From NCBI GenBank assembly GCA_963725645.1, contig CAVRZD010000002.1:620001-684000 (forward strand): 64,000 bases of DNA, given 5' to 3'. The notes under the pieces are model-generated. The model did not search any database and was not told where the DNA came from. It saw nothing but the letters and a program-made list of their open reading frames with translations. Shown piece after piece: positions 25,420 to 33,897 of the stretch. Both the position numbers and the translations under genes were made by a program. The DNA comes from JALYZC01 sp963725645. Its GTDB lineage: Bacteria > Actinomycetota > Thermoleophilia > Solirubrobacterales > Solirubrobacteraceae. Position 1 is the first letter of the stretch. The number at the start of each line of letters is the position of its first letter.

Positions 25420-27617
25420 CGCGTCGCCGCCGTGCCGCGGGCGTCGCACTCCTGGCCGCGCTCGGCGCCCTGTCCTTCTTCAGCCCGCGCGCGGACGCGG
25501 GGACGTACGGCGTGCACGCATGCCTGAGCGCGGGCGACACCCGCAACGCGAGCTGGTACGGCATCGGCGGCTCGCCCGGAACAGCGGCGTACGCCGCCTG
25601 CCCGGCGGGGGAGTTCCACCCGTACGACACCGGGCTCGGGGCCCGCACGACCGGCGGTGCCTCCTCACGGGTCGGCCTGAACGGCGGCTCCTGGGCGCAG
25701 TTCGATGCGCCCGCGGGCGCGTCCCTGCATTCGATCTGGTTCCACGGCGCGCTCGGCGGTCAGACCGAGGGCGGGTGCTGGGAGGCGGGCATCTCGGCCT
25801 GGACCTCCGACTTCTACGGCGCGCCGCTCGTGTGGGGCGTGCAGCCCTGCTTCGTCACCTCCGGCGGTTGGATGGTTAATCAGGCCGTCAGCCTCGGCGG
25901 CGCCGCCCACGCGCGCGTCGGCATCCGCTGCGCGAGCCCGTCGGGCTGCCAGGCGGACTGGAACGGGGGTCATGGCGTGTGGGCCAACCTCCGCGACGTG
26001 ACCGTGGTCGTGCAGGACGACCTGCGGCCCTCCGTCACGCCGACCGGCGGCACACTGCTCGAGCCACGCTGGCATCGGGGCGTCGGGGACGCCTGGGCGT
26101 CCTACTCCGACAACACCGGAATTCGCCGGACCGCCCTGGCCGTGGACGGCGTGACGTACTGGAGCCACAACTACGACGATCCGTACTGGGCGCCGTCCGG
26201 CCTGCAGTGCGACGACGCCCATGCCGTCCCGTGCCACGACCTGTCCTCCGACGGCCTCGCCTTCGACACGCACGCCGCGGCCGACGGTCCGCACGTGCTG
26301 CGTTTGAGCGGCGCCGACTCCGCCGGCAACTGGTCTTCGGTCGATCGGCCGCTGCTGGTCGACAACCACGCGCCGGCGGCGCCGCGGGCGGTGTCCGTCG
26401 ACGGCGGCGAGGGCTGGCATCGCGGCAACCGGTTCGACGTGTCCTGGAGCAACCCGGACCAGGGCCAAGCCTCGCCGATCGCCGAGGCGCGCTACCGCCT
26501 GTGCCGCGCCGCCGCACCCACCGACTGCCGCGAGGGAAGCCGGGCCGGCACCGGCATCGCCGCCCTCGATGGGCTCGCGGTCCCCGACCAGGGCGACTGG
26601 ACGCTCCAGGTATGGCTCGTCGACGCGGCCGGAAACGTCGATGCGGCGCACCCGTCCGACGGCGTCCACCTTCGCCTCGACCCGCAGGTGGACGCGGCCG
26701 CCTTCGAGGCGCCCGACCGCGGCGACCCGCGCCGGCTCGTCGCGGTCGTGACCGATCGCCTTTCCGGCGTGGCTCCGGGCACGATCGAGCTGCGGCGACG
26801 CGGCACCGACGCGTGGCGCGTGCTGCCGACCGCCCTGGCCGGCATGCGGCTGACCGCGCTCGTCCCCGACACCGAGCTCGACGATGGAACCTACGAGCTC
26901 CGTGCCCTCGTCCACGACGGCGCGGGCAACGAACGCGCCGCCGACCGCTACGCCGACGGATCGCCCGCAGTGGTGGTGCTCCCGCTGCGCAGCGCGACGC
27001 GGCTCGTCGGCAGGTCGCGCCGGGTCGCGCTCGGCGGGAGCCTGGCGGTGCCCTTCGGGCGCGCCGCCACCATCCGCGGCGCGCTGCAGACCTATGCGCA
27101 GCGGCCGGTCGCCGGCGCGGCGATCGTCGTCAGCGCCGAGCCGCGCACCGGCGGCGGCGCCCGCCGCGCCGCCACGCTGCGCACCGGCGGCGATGGGACC
27201 TTCGCGTACCGCGCCCCCGCCGGGCCTTCGCGGACGCTGCACATCGCCTACGCCGGGAACGAGCTCCTCGCTCCGGCCGCCGCGCGCGTGACCCTGCGCG
27301 TGCCGGCCGCCGCGACGTTGCGCTCAAACCGGCGCACCGTCCGCAACGGGAGCACCGTGACCTTCTCGGGCCGGCTGCGCGCGCGGCCCCCGGTCGCCGG
27401 CAAGCTCGTGAGCCTGCAGGCCTTCTACCGCCGCGCGTGGCGAACGTTCGCCGTCGCCCGCGCCGACGCCCGCGGGCGGTTCCGCCAGGCCTACCGCTTC
27501 CAGGCCACCATCGGCCGCGTCGCCTACCGCTTCCGCGCCCGCATCGAGCGCGAGGCCTCCTACTCCTATGAGACGGGGGTCACGCCGGTCGTGACGGTTG
27601 TCGTGCGCGGCGGGTGA
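25416..27617 (+). CDS. Secreted Ig-like multidomain surface protein coupled to the sigma/anti-sigma gene
   Basis: 733 residues. A signal peptide (VALLAALGALSFFSPRADAG) precedes a Trp/Gly-rich domain with GGSWAQFDAPAGASLHSIWF. Bacterial Ig-like beta domains follow, with HVLRLSGADSAGNWSSVDRP and WTLQVWLVDAAGNVDAAHP as the recurring strand-turn pattern. After residue 500 lie an SdrD/carboxypeptidase-regulatory-like segment (GGDGTFAYRAPAGPSRTLHI) and a final basic beta domain (TVTFSGRLRARPPVAGKLV). It has GTG start in a 4-base overlap with the sigma gene. It is probably exported and attached to or released from the cell. The 3' end overlaps the convergent lipase gene by 52 bases. Confidence 0.8.
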   Translation: MTRRRRAAGVALLAALGALSFFSPRADAGTYGVHACLSAGDTRNASWYGIGGSPGTAAYAACPAGEFHPYDTGLGARTTGGASSRVGLNGGSWAQFDAPAGASLHSIWFHGALGGQTEGGCWEAGISAWTSDFYGAPLVWGVQPCFVTSGGWMVNQAVSLGGAAHARVGIRCASPSGCQADWNGGHGVWANLRDVTVVVQDDLRPSVTPTGGTLLEPRWHRGVGDAWASYSDNTGIRRTALAVDGVTYWSHNYDDPYWAPSGLQCDDAHAVPCHDLSSDGLAFDTHAAADGPHVLRLSGADSAGNWSSVDRPLLVDNHAPAAPRAVSVDGGEGWHRGNRFDVSWSNPDQGQASPIAEARYRLCRAAAPTDCREGSRAGTGIAALDGLAVPDQGDWTLQVWLVDAAGNVDAAHPSDGVHLRLDPQVDAAAFEAPDRGDPRRLVAVVTDRLSGVAPGTIELRRRGTDAWRVLPTALAGMRLTALVPDTELDDGTYELRALVHDGAGNERAADRYADGSPAVVVLPLRSATRLVGRSRRVALGGSLAVPFGRAATIRGALQTYAQRPVAGAAIVVSAEPRTGGGARRAATLRTGGDGTFAYRAPAGPSRTLHIAYAGNELLAPAAARVTLRVPAAATLRSNRRTVRNGSTVTFSGRLRARPPVAGKLVSLQAFYRRAWRTFAVARADARGRFRQAYRFQATIGRVAYRFRARIEREASYSYETGVTPVVTVVVRGG

Positions 27618-28852
27618 GACACCGGAGGCGTGGCGACCCAGCGCCGCACGTGCTCGTACACCTGAGGGTGGTTGAGCAGTGCGATGTGGTGCGTCGCGCC
27701 GACGTGGGCGCCGTGCTCGACGTCGAAGGGGATACGCCGGGTGGGGCTGCGGCCCGACGCGCTCGGCACGAGGACGAGGCAGTCGCCGAGCAGCCGCCCG
27801 ATCGGGTGGCGCTCGCTCCGCGTCACGCTGGCCGAGACGAAGCAGTGCGTCGCGCCGTGCAGGAGCGGGACCTCCCGGCAGGCGGCCGCGCGCAGGGCGT
27901 CGCGGTCCCGACTGCGCCAGTCCTCGTCGACGAGCGATCCGTGCCGCAGATCGCGGATCCCCGAGCTGCGCCTCCGCAGGAACGCGCCGAACGGCCGGGT
28001 CTCGGGAAGCGCGTGCAGCGCCGCGCTCGCCACGTGGACGGCCTGCTCCAGGGGAGCCCCCGTGTGGGGCGTGCCGAGCGATACGACGTGTCCGACGCGA
28101 CCCGGCCAGCCTTGCCCGAACTCGGCGCCCTGGTGGGCGGCGCTGCGGGCGACCAGCCCGCCCATGGAATGTCCGACGAGGGCGATCTGCTCGACCTCGA
28201 CGGGCCAGGCCGCGACGAGCGCCTCGAGCAGCTCGGCGACCGAGCGCCCGTTCTCTGAGACGTGGCGCCCGCTGTTGTAGCGGACGTAGACCGGAGTGCA
28301 CCCCAGGTCCCGCGCCAGCCGCGTGCCGTAGGTCCGTCCCTCGGGCCCGGCCCCGAGGCTCCAGGAGAACTCGGTCTCCATCAGCCCGTGCAGGAAGACC
28401 ACCGGCCACGGCGTGGCGTCGGGAAAGCGCCGGCGCACCGCGTCGGGATCGAGCGGCACCGGCTCCCCGTCGACGCGCACGGCTGCCGGCTGGTGCAGCG
28501 CGCTGCCGCCCCGCTCGAGCTCGTCGCCGATCAGGCCGTTCAGCGCGGCGAGCACTGCGCTGCCGGGCCGCGTAACCGAAAGGGCGAGGTCGTCGCCGAC
28601 CCCCCGGCGCGCCATCGCGGCGTCGGCCGCCCGGCCGAGCAGCGAGCTGCTCGCCCCCAGGGCCGAGTAGGCGCCACGGGAGATCGCATCGTGGGCCAGC
28701 TTCACGGGGCGGCCCAACGGGCCGACCGCCCAGAAGGCACGGCCGGCGATGCCGTGGTGGATCTGGCCGATGCCGCGGGGGATACCGCCGAGCTCGTCGA
28801 AGGCCAGGCGGTTGAGGGCGCGCAGCTCGTTCGTCGGCGTGGCATTCGGCAC
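27566..28852 (-). CDS. Alpha/beta-hydrolase lipase/esterase (PGAP1/triacylglycerol-lipase-like)
   Basis: 428 residues. The nucleophile elbow is ALVGHSMGGLVARSAAH, an exact Gly-X-Ser-X-Gly. The oxyanion loop is VVFLHGLMETEFSW and GHVVSLGTPHTGAPLE follows. A helical N-terminal region of about 110 residues precedes it. HGAHVGATHHIALLNHP near the end carries the likely His. This is the class of large GPI-deacylase/lipase-like hydrolases. No signal peptide is clear. GTG at 28852 has GAGGAGG at good spacing. The last 52 bases overlap the end of the secreted Ig-like gene on the other strand. Confidence 0.85.
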   Translation of the reverse strand: MPNATPTNELRALNRLAFDELGGIPRGIGQIHHGIAGRAFWAVGPLGRPVKLAHDAISRGAYSALGASSSLLGRAADAAMARRGVGDDLALSVTRPGSAVLAALNGLIGDELERGGSALHQPAAVRVDGEPVPLDPDAVRRRFPDATPWPVVFLHGLMETEFSWSLGAGPEGRTYGTRLARDLGCTPVYVRYNSGRHVSENGRSVAELLEALVAAWPVEVEQIALVGHSMGGLVARSAAHQGAEFGQGWPGRVGHVVSLGTPHTGAPLEQAVHVASAALHALPETRPFGAFLRRRSSGIRDLRHGSLVDEDWRSRDRDALRAAACREVPLLHGATHCFVSASVTRSERHPIGRLLGDCLVLVPSASGRSPTRRIPFDVEHGAHVGATHHIALLNHPQVYEHVRRWVATPPVSHPPRTTTVTTGVTPVS

Positions 28853-29072
28853 CGCGATACCTCCTCGTGCGCGTGGTCAGGGCTGCGGCGAAAGCTACGC
28901 CAGGCCCCGGCGGGACGCAAAGAGAATTCACGGCCGGCCGGCGTCCACCGATCCGGAGGCGCGCTCGCGCCCGCCTGCCCGTCTACCGACAAGGAGGGAA
29001 GTCGGGGTCGGCGGCCCTAGAGACGGAGCGAACGGGAAGGAACCTGAGTTGGGCCAGCGAACCGGAGTACCT

Positions 29073-32000
29073 GTGCGGACCGCCCGAGTCCTGGTCGTCG
29101 CGGCGGTTGCGCTCTTCGCTGCGACCGCCGTCGTCGCCGGCCCAGCCTCCGCCGCGTCGAAGGCCGACCGCGGCATCGCCCGGATCGCCACGCCCGGCGA
29201 CGGGGGCCTGGTCACCGCCACGCGGATGCGCGTCGTCGTGCGGACCTCGCGCCCGCTCGCGGCCTTCCGCGTCTGGCTCGGGCTGAGGGAGATCACCGGA
29301 TCGTTCCGGCCGGGCGCCGGCGGTCGCGTCGCGACGATCCCCCGCGGCGCCCTGCTGCGTCCCGGCGTGAACATGCTCTTCGTGCGCACGCGCGACCGGA
29401 GTGGCCGCACCGACTTCGACGCCGCGCGCTTCGTGGTCGGCGTCCGCGCGCCCGCGCTGCTGAGCGCCTCGGGGCGCAGCTCGATCACCGGCGCTGCTCC
29501 GGTGAGCGTGAAGGCGGTGGCCGGCAGCGGCCTCACGTTCCGCGCGCACCTCAACGGCCGGCGGGTCGACGGCGCGTTCGGCCTCAGCCGCGGCCTGCGA
29601 ACGGCGCAGCTCGCCGCCGGCGACGGACTTCGCTTCGGCCGCAACCGGCTGTCGCTGGTCGCCTTCGACGAGCGCTCCGGCCGCTATGACACGGAGACGC
29701 GCACCGTCCTCGTGCCGCGGACGCGCCCGCTCGTCGGCGCGGGCCCCGACCGGCTGGTGTGGGCGAGCACCGGCACGCAGCTGGACGGCCGGGCGTCGAA
29801 GGCGTTCCGGCCGCGCGACCGCCTCGGCTTCGCCTGGGGCATCCTGCGGGCGCCGCGCGGGTCGCACGCCACGCTGGTGAACCCGAGCAGCGCGCGCCCG
29901 ACGCTGCGCTCCGACCTGCGCGGCGATTACGTACTCCAGCTCACGGCGTCCGAGCCCTGCCGGGCGGGCACCTGTCGCTCGCGCGACACGGTGACCGTCG
30001 GCGCGCGCACCGGCACGCCGATCGGGTCGCCGCTGGAGACGATCGCCGACCACGTCGCCACCATCAAGCTCGACGGCGCGCCGATCCCGGGAACGGGCGT
30101 CGGCAGCGGCACCCTCTCCTTCGCGGTGCTCGATCCCAACACGCTGCAGCGGCGCGGGGCCTTCAGCTACACCCTGTCGGTGTCCACCATCGGGCAGTTC
30201 GAGACCGACTTCAACCGCATGGTGTCCACCTATCCCAAGGCGCTGGTGATCGTCAGCTCGATCAACGGGCCGAACAGCACCTACGCCGCCCGCGTCGCCG
30301 CGCTCCTGGCCAAGATCGGCGCACAGCCGTTCGACCAGGGGCGTTGGGTGAACTCCGACGGCTGGTCCGTGGTCGGCGCGGCTGGCGCGCCCGCGGGGAG
30401 CGCGCTCCAGAACGTGGGGAAGGCCTCGGATCCCGGCCACAACACCCCCGGAGACATGCTCGGCTACCTGCAGCTGAACCCCGGCAACCTCGTCTACAGC
30501 TTCGTGTTCGCCGACAGCGTCCCGTTCGACACCCTGCCGCCCGGGCAGCCGGCCGGCGGGAGCACGATCAAGGTGGCCGGCAAGGAGTACACCCGCAAGC
30601 TCCCGGCCGGCATCCAGGCCGGGTTCCATGCGCTCGCGTTCGACGCGCGCTCGCTCGAGGTCATCGACGAGAACGTGTTCACGATGCCCGGGGGCGAGAG
30701 CAACCTGCTGGGCTGGCTCACCGACCGGATCAACGACCCCAGGCACCCGCTCGTTTTCCTCCAGAGCGTCGGCGCGCCGCACCCCGCCACCGACTCGCGC
30801 TGGGGCGACATCGCCAACCGCATCGAGCAGCTCGGCGGCACCGCCGCGGTGTTCAACGCGCTCGACGGCAAGGGCGACTACTCGCTGATCGGGCGGGTGG
30901 GCAAGAAGCAGATCGTCGAGGAGAGCACGCCGCTCACGGGCCGCCCGGCGCGCATCGTCGGCAACCTGGGCCGCACCGCCGACTACGGATACGAGCCGCA
31001 GCTGTTCGCCGACAAGCCCGCCGCCGGCCAGGAGCTGATCGCGATCGCCGACCAGCCGGCGCAGCAGTGGACGCCCATCAACACCGACCTCAACAAGTAC
31101 ATCGCCGAGAAGCTGAAGCTGGCCGACCCGGACGTGCGGCGCGACTACTTCATCAACTACTCGGCGAACTGGAGCAACAAGCGCGCCGACCTCAAGGACC
31201 CCAACGTCGTGCCCTACCCCGGCGACGGGCACGGCTTCACCCGGACGGAGTTCGACGACGCCATCAGGATGCTCGACGTCGAGTTCAGCGCCATCGCCGA
31301 CGTGCAGACGTACATCGGCCACCTGCGGGCACCGTTCGACGACACCAGCAAGGGCTACGTCGACCTCCAGGACATCTCACAGAAGATCCAGACCGCGGTC
31401 GCGCCGCGCGACGGCACGCCGAGCGGCGCTCCCTTCGAGCTGATGTCGAAGCTGGCGAGCGTCGCCTCGGAGCAGTTCGAGGTCCCCGAGCTGGCCTTCC
31501 TGAGCATGGCCGCCGGCGCGGTGGCGAAGCTCGCGTTCCTCGGACGCTCGGACGGCTCGAAGATCCTCGCGCCGATCAAGGCCAAGACCGCGGAGCTCGG
31601 CCGCGCGCTGCAGGACCGCTACCGCGACGCCAACGTGGCCATCACGCAGATCGGCCTGCTGCTCGTGAGCGACCCGGGCAAGCTGAGCGCCGCCGCGGCG
31701 AAGGTCAACCGGGAGCCGTGGGTCTGGCCGGCGACCGACGTGCCGGTCCAAACCGCGCTGAACAAGGCGGCCAAGCAGTGGTTCTTCACGGCGCTGATGC
31801 CACTGGCCTGGGACACCTGGGAGCTGCGCGGCGTCGGCAACGCCCGCAGCTGGTACTGCACGCGCTACATCCCGTTCGCGAAGGTGACCCGCAAGGAGTT
31901 CATGTACAGCGGCGAGCCCGACGCCGGCCAGTACCCCGTGGTGACCGGCTTCACGGCTGCCGGGGCCCCGCAGACCCTGGTGCGGGCGCTCGGCGTCCCG

Positions 32001-32174
32001 CGGATGTTCCCGGCGCTCGGGGCCAAGCCGCCGCCGGACTCGCTCGTCGGGCCGCTGTTCCACAAGGTCGATCTCGACCCCAACACGAACAACCTCGGCC
32101 TCTACAGGCCGTGGTTCTACCGCGACTTCCCCCGCAGCACCCCGCCCGTCGCCCACGGCGCGAAGTGCGCGTGA
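29073..32174 (+). CDS. Large secreted protein with a tandem ILEI/PANDER-like duplication
   Basis: 1033 residues. A signal peptide is at the start (VLVVAAVALFAATAVVAGPA), and a beta-rich N-terminal part ends near residue 310. Two similar units follow: unit A at about 345-442 (TLSFAVLDPNTLQRRGAF, YPKALVIVSSING, WSVVGAAGAP) and unit B at about 515-613 (FHALAFDARSLEVIDENVF, HPLVFLQSVGAPH, YSLIGRVG). The strand-helix-strand order recalls ILEI/FAM3/PANDER domains. The C-terminal third is mostly helical. I do not recognise a function. GTG at 29073 has GGAG 5 bases upstream. The gene is the largest in the window and is preceded by a 220-base region. Confidence 0.75.
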   Translation: MRTARVLVVAAVALFAATAVVAGPASAASKADRGIARIATPGDGGLVTATRMRVVVRTSRPLAAFRVWLGLREITGSFRPGAGGRVATIPRGALLRPGVNMLFVRTRDRSGRTDFDAARFVVGVRAPALLSASGRSSITGAAPVSVKAVAGSGLTFRAHLNGRRVDGAFGLSRGLRTAQLAAGDGLRFGRNRLSLVAFDERSGRYDTETRTVLVPRTRPLVGAGPDRLVWASTGTQLDGRASKAFRPRDRLGFAWGILRAPRGSHATLVNPSSARPTLRSDLRGDYVLQLTASEPCRAGTCRSRDTVTVGARTGTPIGSPLETIADHVATIKLDGAPIPGTGVGSGTLSFAVLDPNTLQRRGAFSYTLSVSTIGQFETDFNRMVSTYPKALVIVSSINGPNSTYAARVAALLAKIGAQPFDQGRWVNSDGWSVVGAAGAPAGSALQNVGKASDPGHNTPGDMLGYLQLNPGNLVYSFVFADSVPFDTLPPGQPAGGSTIKVAGKEYTRKLPAGIQAGFHALAFDARSLEVIDENVFTMPGGESNLLGWLTDRINDPRHPLVFLQSVGAPHPATDSRWGDIANRIEQLGGTAAVFNALDGKGDYSLIGRVGKKQIVEESTPLTGRPARIVGNLGRTADYGYEPQLFADKPAAGQELIAIADQPAQQWTPINTDLNKYIAEKLKLADPDVRRDYFINYSANWSNKRADLKDPNVVPYPGDGHGFTRTEFDDAIRMLDVEFSAIADVQTYIGHLRAPFDDTSKGYVDLQDISQKIQTAVAPRDGTPSGAPFELMSKLASVASEQFEVPELAFLSMAAGAVAKLAFLGRSDGSKILAPIKAKTAELGRALQDRYRDANVAITQIGLLLVSDPGKLSAAAAKVNREPWVWPATDVPVQTALNKAAKQWFFTALMPLAWDTWELRGVGNARSWYCTRYIPFAKVTRKEFMYSGEPDAGQYPVVTGFTAAGAPQTLVRALGVPRMFPALGAKPPPDSLVGPLFHKVDLDPNTNNLGLYRPWFYRDFPRSTPPVAHGAKCA

Positions 32175-32175
32175 G

Positions 32176-32345
32176 TCAGGTCCGCGCGCCGAGCAGCGCC
32201 GCGGCGGTCTCGTCGTCGGCCGGGTAGAAGGCCTCGATCGAGAGCTCCGCGAGTGTCACGTCGACGGCCGTGCCGAACGTCGAGACCGTGCTGAACCACG
32301 CGAGCTCGCGGTCGCCGTCGCGGAGCCGCAGCGGCAGCACGATGT
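32176..32345 (-). pseudogene. C-terminal remnant of an XRE/MmyB-like transcription regulator
   Basis: About 56 coding residues remain: VLPLRLRDGDRELAWFSTVS, TFGTAVDVTLAELSIEAFYP, ADDETAAALL, then stop at 32176. This is the C-terminal end of the ligand-binding half of XRE regulators of the MmyB type, which I recognise by the GDRELAxFSTVxTFGT motif. The reading frame upstream of about 32343 is shadow. The first two-thirds of the gene are missing. The break coincides with the truncated start of the SnoaL-like remnant on the other strand. Confidence 0.55.
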
Positions 32346-32349
32346 CGGC

Positions 32350-32649
32350 GTGGTGGGCGACTGGCCGGGCCTGTCCGAGCCGGTGCGAGGCGTCGCCGAC
32401 TACACGCAGCGCCTGGCCGACCTCATGGCGCTGCTGCCGGACATGCGCCTCGCGGTGGCCGAGCACGCGGTCAACGGCGAGTACACGTTCATCCGCTGGA
32501 TCCTGCGCGCGACCGGCGCCAACGGCCCGTTCGAGCTCACGGGAATGGACCGCGTGCGCCTGCAGGACGGGTTGATCACGGAAAACGTCATCCGTTTCGA
32601 CACGGCGCAGTTCGAGGCACGTGCAGGGCATCCGCTGCCGTGGTCCTGA
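32350..32649 (+). pseudogene. N-terminally truncated SnoaL-like (NTF2-fold) protein
   Basis: 99 residues with the SnoaL end: VGDWPGLSEPVRG, LPDMRLAVAEHAVNGEYTFI, then GMDRVRLQDGLITENVIRFD. Full-length proteins of this type carry about 50 more residues in front of VGDWPG. Those are absent: upstream sequence is the other-strand remnant. GTG at 32350 may still allow translation of a shortened protein. Together the two remnants look like a divergent regulator/target pair that lost its middle. Confidence 0.6.
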
Positions 32650-32753
32650 GCCCGGCTGCAACGTTCCGTTCATGCCCAGGGCCGGGGGCGGTTTGCCGTC
32701 CACCCCCGGCCCTACAGTGCGCTCAGCCACGGTCCCGACCACAGCGAGCGCCG

Positions 32754-33209
32754 ATGACCCTCTGCTTCATCGAACCCAAGGACGCAATCCGCGTGATCGC
32801 CGAGTCGGTCGGCCGCGAGGCGCGCCGGCAGCTGCTCGGCGAGCTGGTGCGCGCGTGGGTCGACGAGATCCCCGAGCAGGAGCTCGAATCGCACTACGCC
32901 AAGACCGTCGCCGACCTCGACGAACACGACCTGTCGATGCTCGCCGCCTGGCACGCGTCGCTCGAGGTCGGCCACCCGATCGCGAACGTCGAGTTCCTGA
33001 TCAACACGTTCTCCTCGCTCGGCGACAACCGCCGCGAGGCGCTGAAGATCGCCGCGGGATTCCGTGGGGAGGAGGCCTTCGAGGCCGGTGTCGCCGAGGA
33101 GCAGGCGCTCGAGACGGTCCTCCCGTGGCTCACCCGCGAGCGCGCGATCGAGCTCGCCGCGGAGTGCATCGAGCTGTACTGCTGGGACCGGCTGGGCTCG
33201 GAGAACTAG
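32754..33209 (+). CDS. Helical protein of unknown function
   Basis: 151 residues, almost all helical and acidic. Segments include AIRVIAESVGREARRQLLGE, VRAWVDEIPEQELESHYAKT and ALETVLPWLTRERAIELAAE. No signal peptide or TM segment is seen. ATG at 32754 begins MTLCFIEPKDA. I recognise no family. It is followed by a methyltransferase gene after 34 bases on the same strand, possibly the same transcript. Confidence 0.6.
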   Translation: MTLCFIEPKDAIRVIAESVGREARRQLLGELVRAWVDEIPEQELESHYAKTVADLDEHDLSMLAAWHASLEVGHPIANVEFLINTFSSLGDNRREALKIAAGFRGEEAFEAGVAEEQALETVLPWLTRERAIELAAECIELYCWDRLGSEN

Positions 33210-33243
33210 CGGCGCCACCGCGGCGCTCCGCGACAATCCGCGG

Positions 33244-33897
33244 ATGCCGCTGCCCCAGGCCGTGCGCCGGCTCGCTCCCGACCGGCTGCGCTACTCCGTC
33301 CGCCTGCGTGCCCTCGCCGTCGGGAGCGGGCTCGTCCCGCCGCGCAGCATGCACAGCGCGGCCGAGTCCGCCCTGCTGGCCGAGTTGGCGCGCGACCGCA
33401 GGACGGCCGTGGAGATCGGCGTCTACGAGGGCTCCTCGGCGGTTGTGCTCGCCGGCGCGTTGCCGCCGGACGCGACCCTGCACCTGATCGACCCGTTCGG
33501 GGCCAACCCCACGCTGCTGCCCGGCTGGGCCGGCGTCGAGAGCGCGACGCGCCGCGTCGTCGGCCGCGCCGCTCGACGACGGGCGGATGGCGGCCCGCGC
33601 CTCGTCTGGCACGTGGAGCGCAGCGCGGACGCCGCGGCGCGCTGGAGCGAACCGGTGGACCTCGTCTTCATCGACGGCGACCACAGCGAGGGGGGCTGCC
33701 GGCTCGACTGGGAGCTGTGGAGCCCGTTGGTGGCGCCCGGCGGCGTCGTGCTCTTCCACGACGCGATCGGCCCAAACGCGCTCCCCGGCCCGCGCGCCGT
33801 GTTCGAGGAGCTGTTCCGCACCGGTGACCCGCCCCGCGGCTGGCACGTCAAAGCCGAGGTCGACACTGCCGTGGCGGTGGAGCGCGCCGGGGCCTAG
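33244..33897 (+). CDS. Class I SAM-dependent methyltransferase (Methyltransf_24 type)
   Basis: 217 residues. Motif I is AVEIGVYEGSSAVVLAGAL at about residue 57. The acidic loop is LHLIDPFGANP, and DLVFIDGDHSEGGCRLDWE with GGVVLFHDAIG matches the FkbM-neighbour Methyltransf_24 group, whose Asp-His motifs bind SAM and perhaps a metal. Substrate unknown. A second gene of the same type is at 52043-52612. The stop codon TAG is part of a CTAG that was the target of the IS630 element; the stop is preserved after insertion. Confidence 0.82.
   Translation: MPLPQAVRRLAPDRLRYSVRLRALAVGSGLVPPRSMHSAAESALLAELARDRRTAVEIGVYEGSSAVVLAGALPPDATLHLIDPFGANPTLLPGWAGVESATRRVVGRAARRRADGGPRLVWHVERSADAAARWSEPVDLVFIDGDHSEGGCRLDWELWSPLVAPGGVVLFHDAIGPNALPGPRAVFEELFRTGDPPRGWHVKAEVDTAVAVERAGA

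Noticed and set aside
28983..31322. 779-residue open frame on minus opposite the large secreted protein
   Set aside because: Composition is Arg/Ala/Val/Glu without hydrophobic core pattern or motifs, and the plus-strand protein has a signal peptide and internal repeats.
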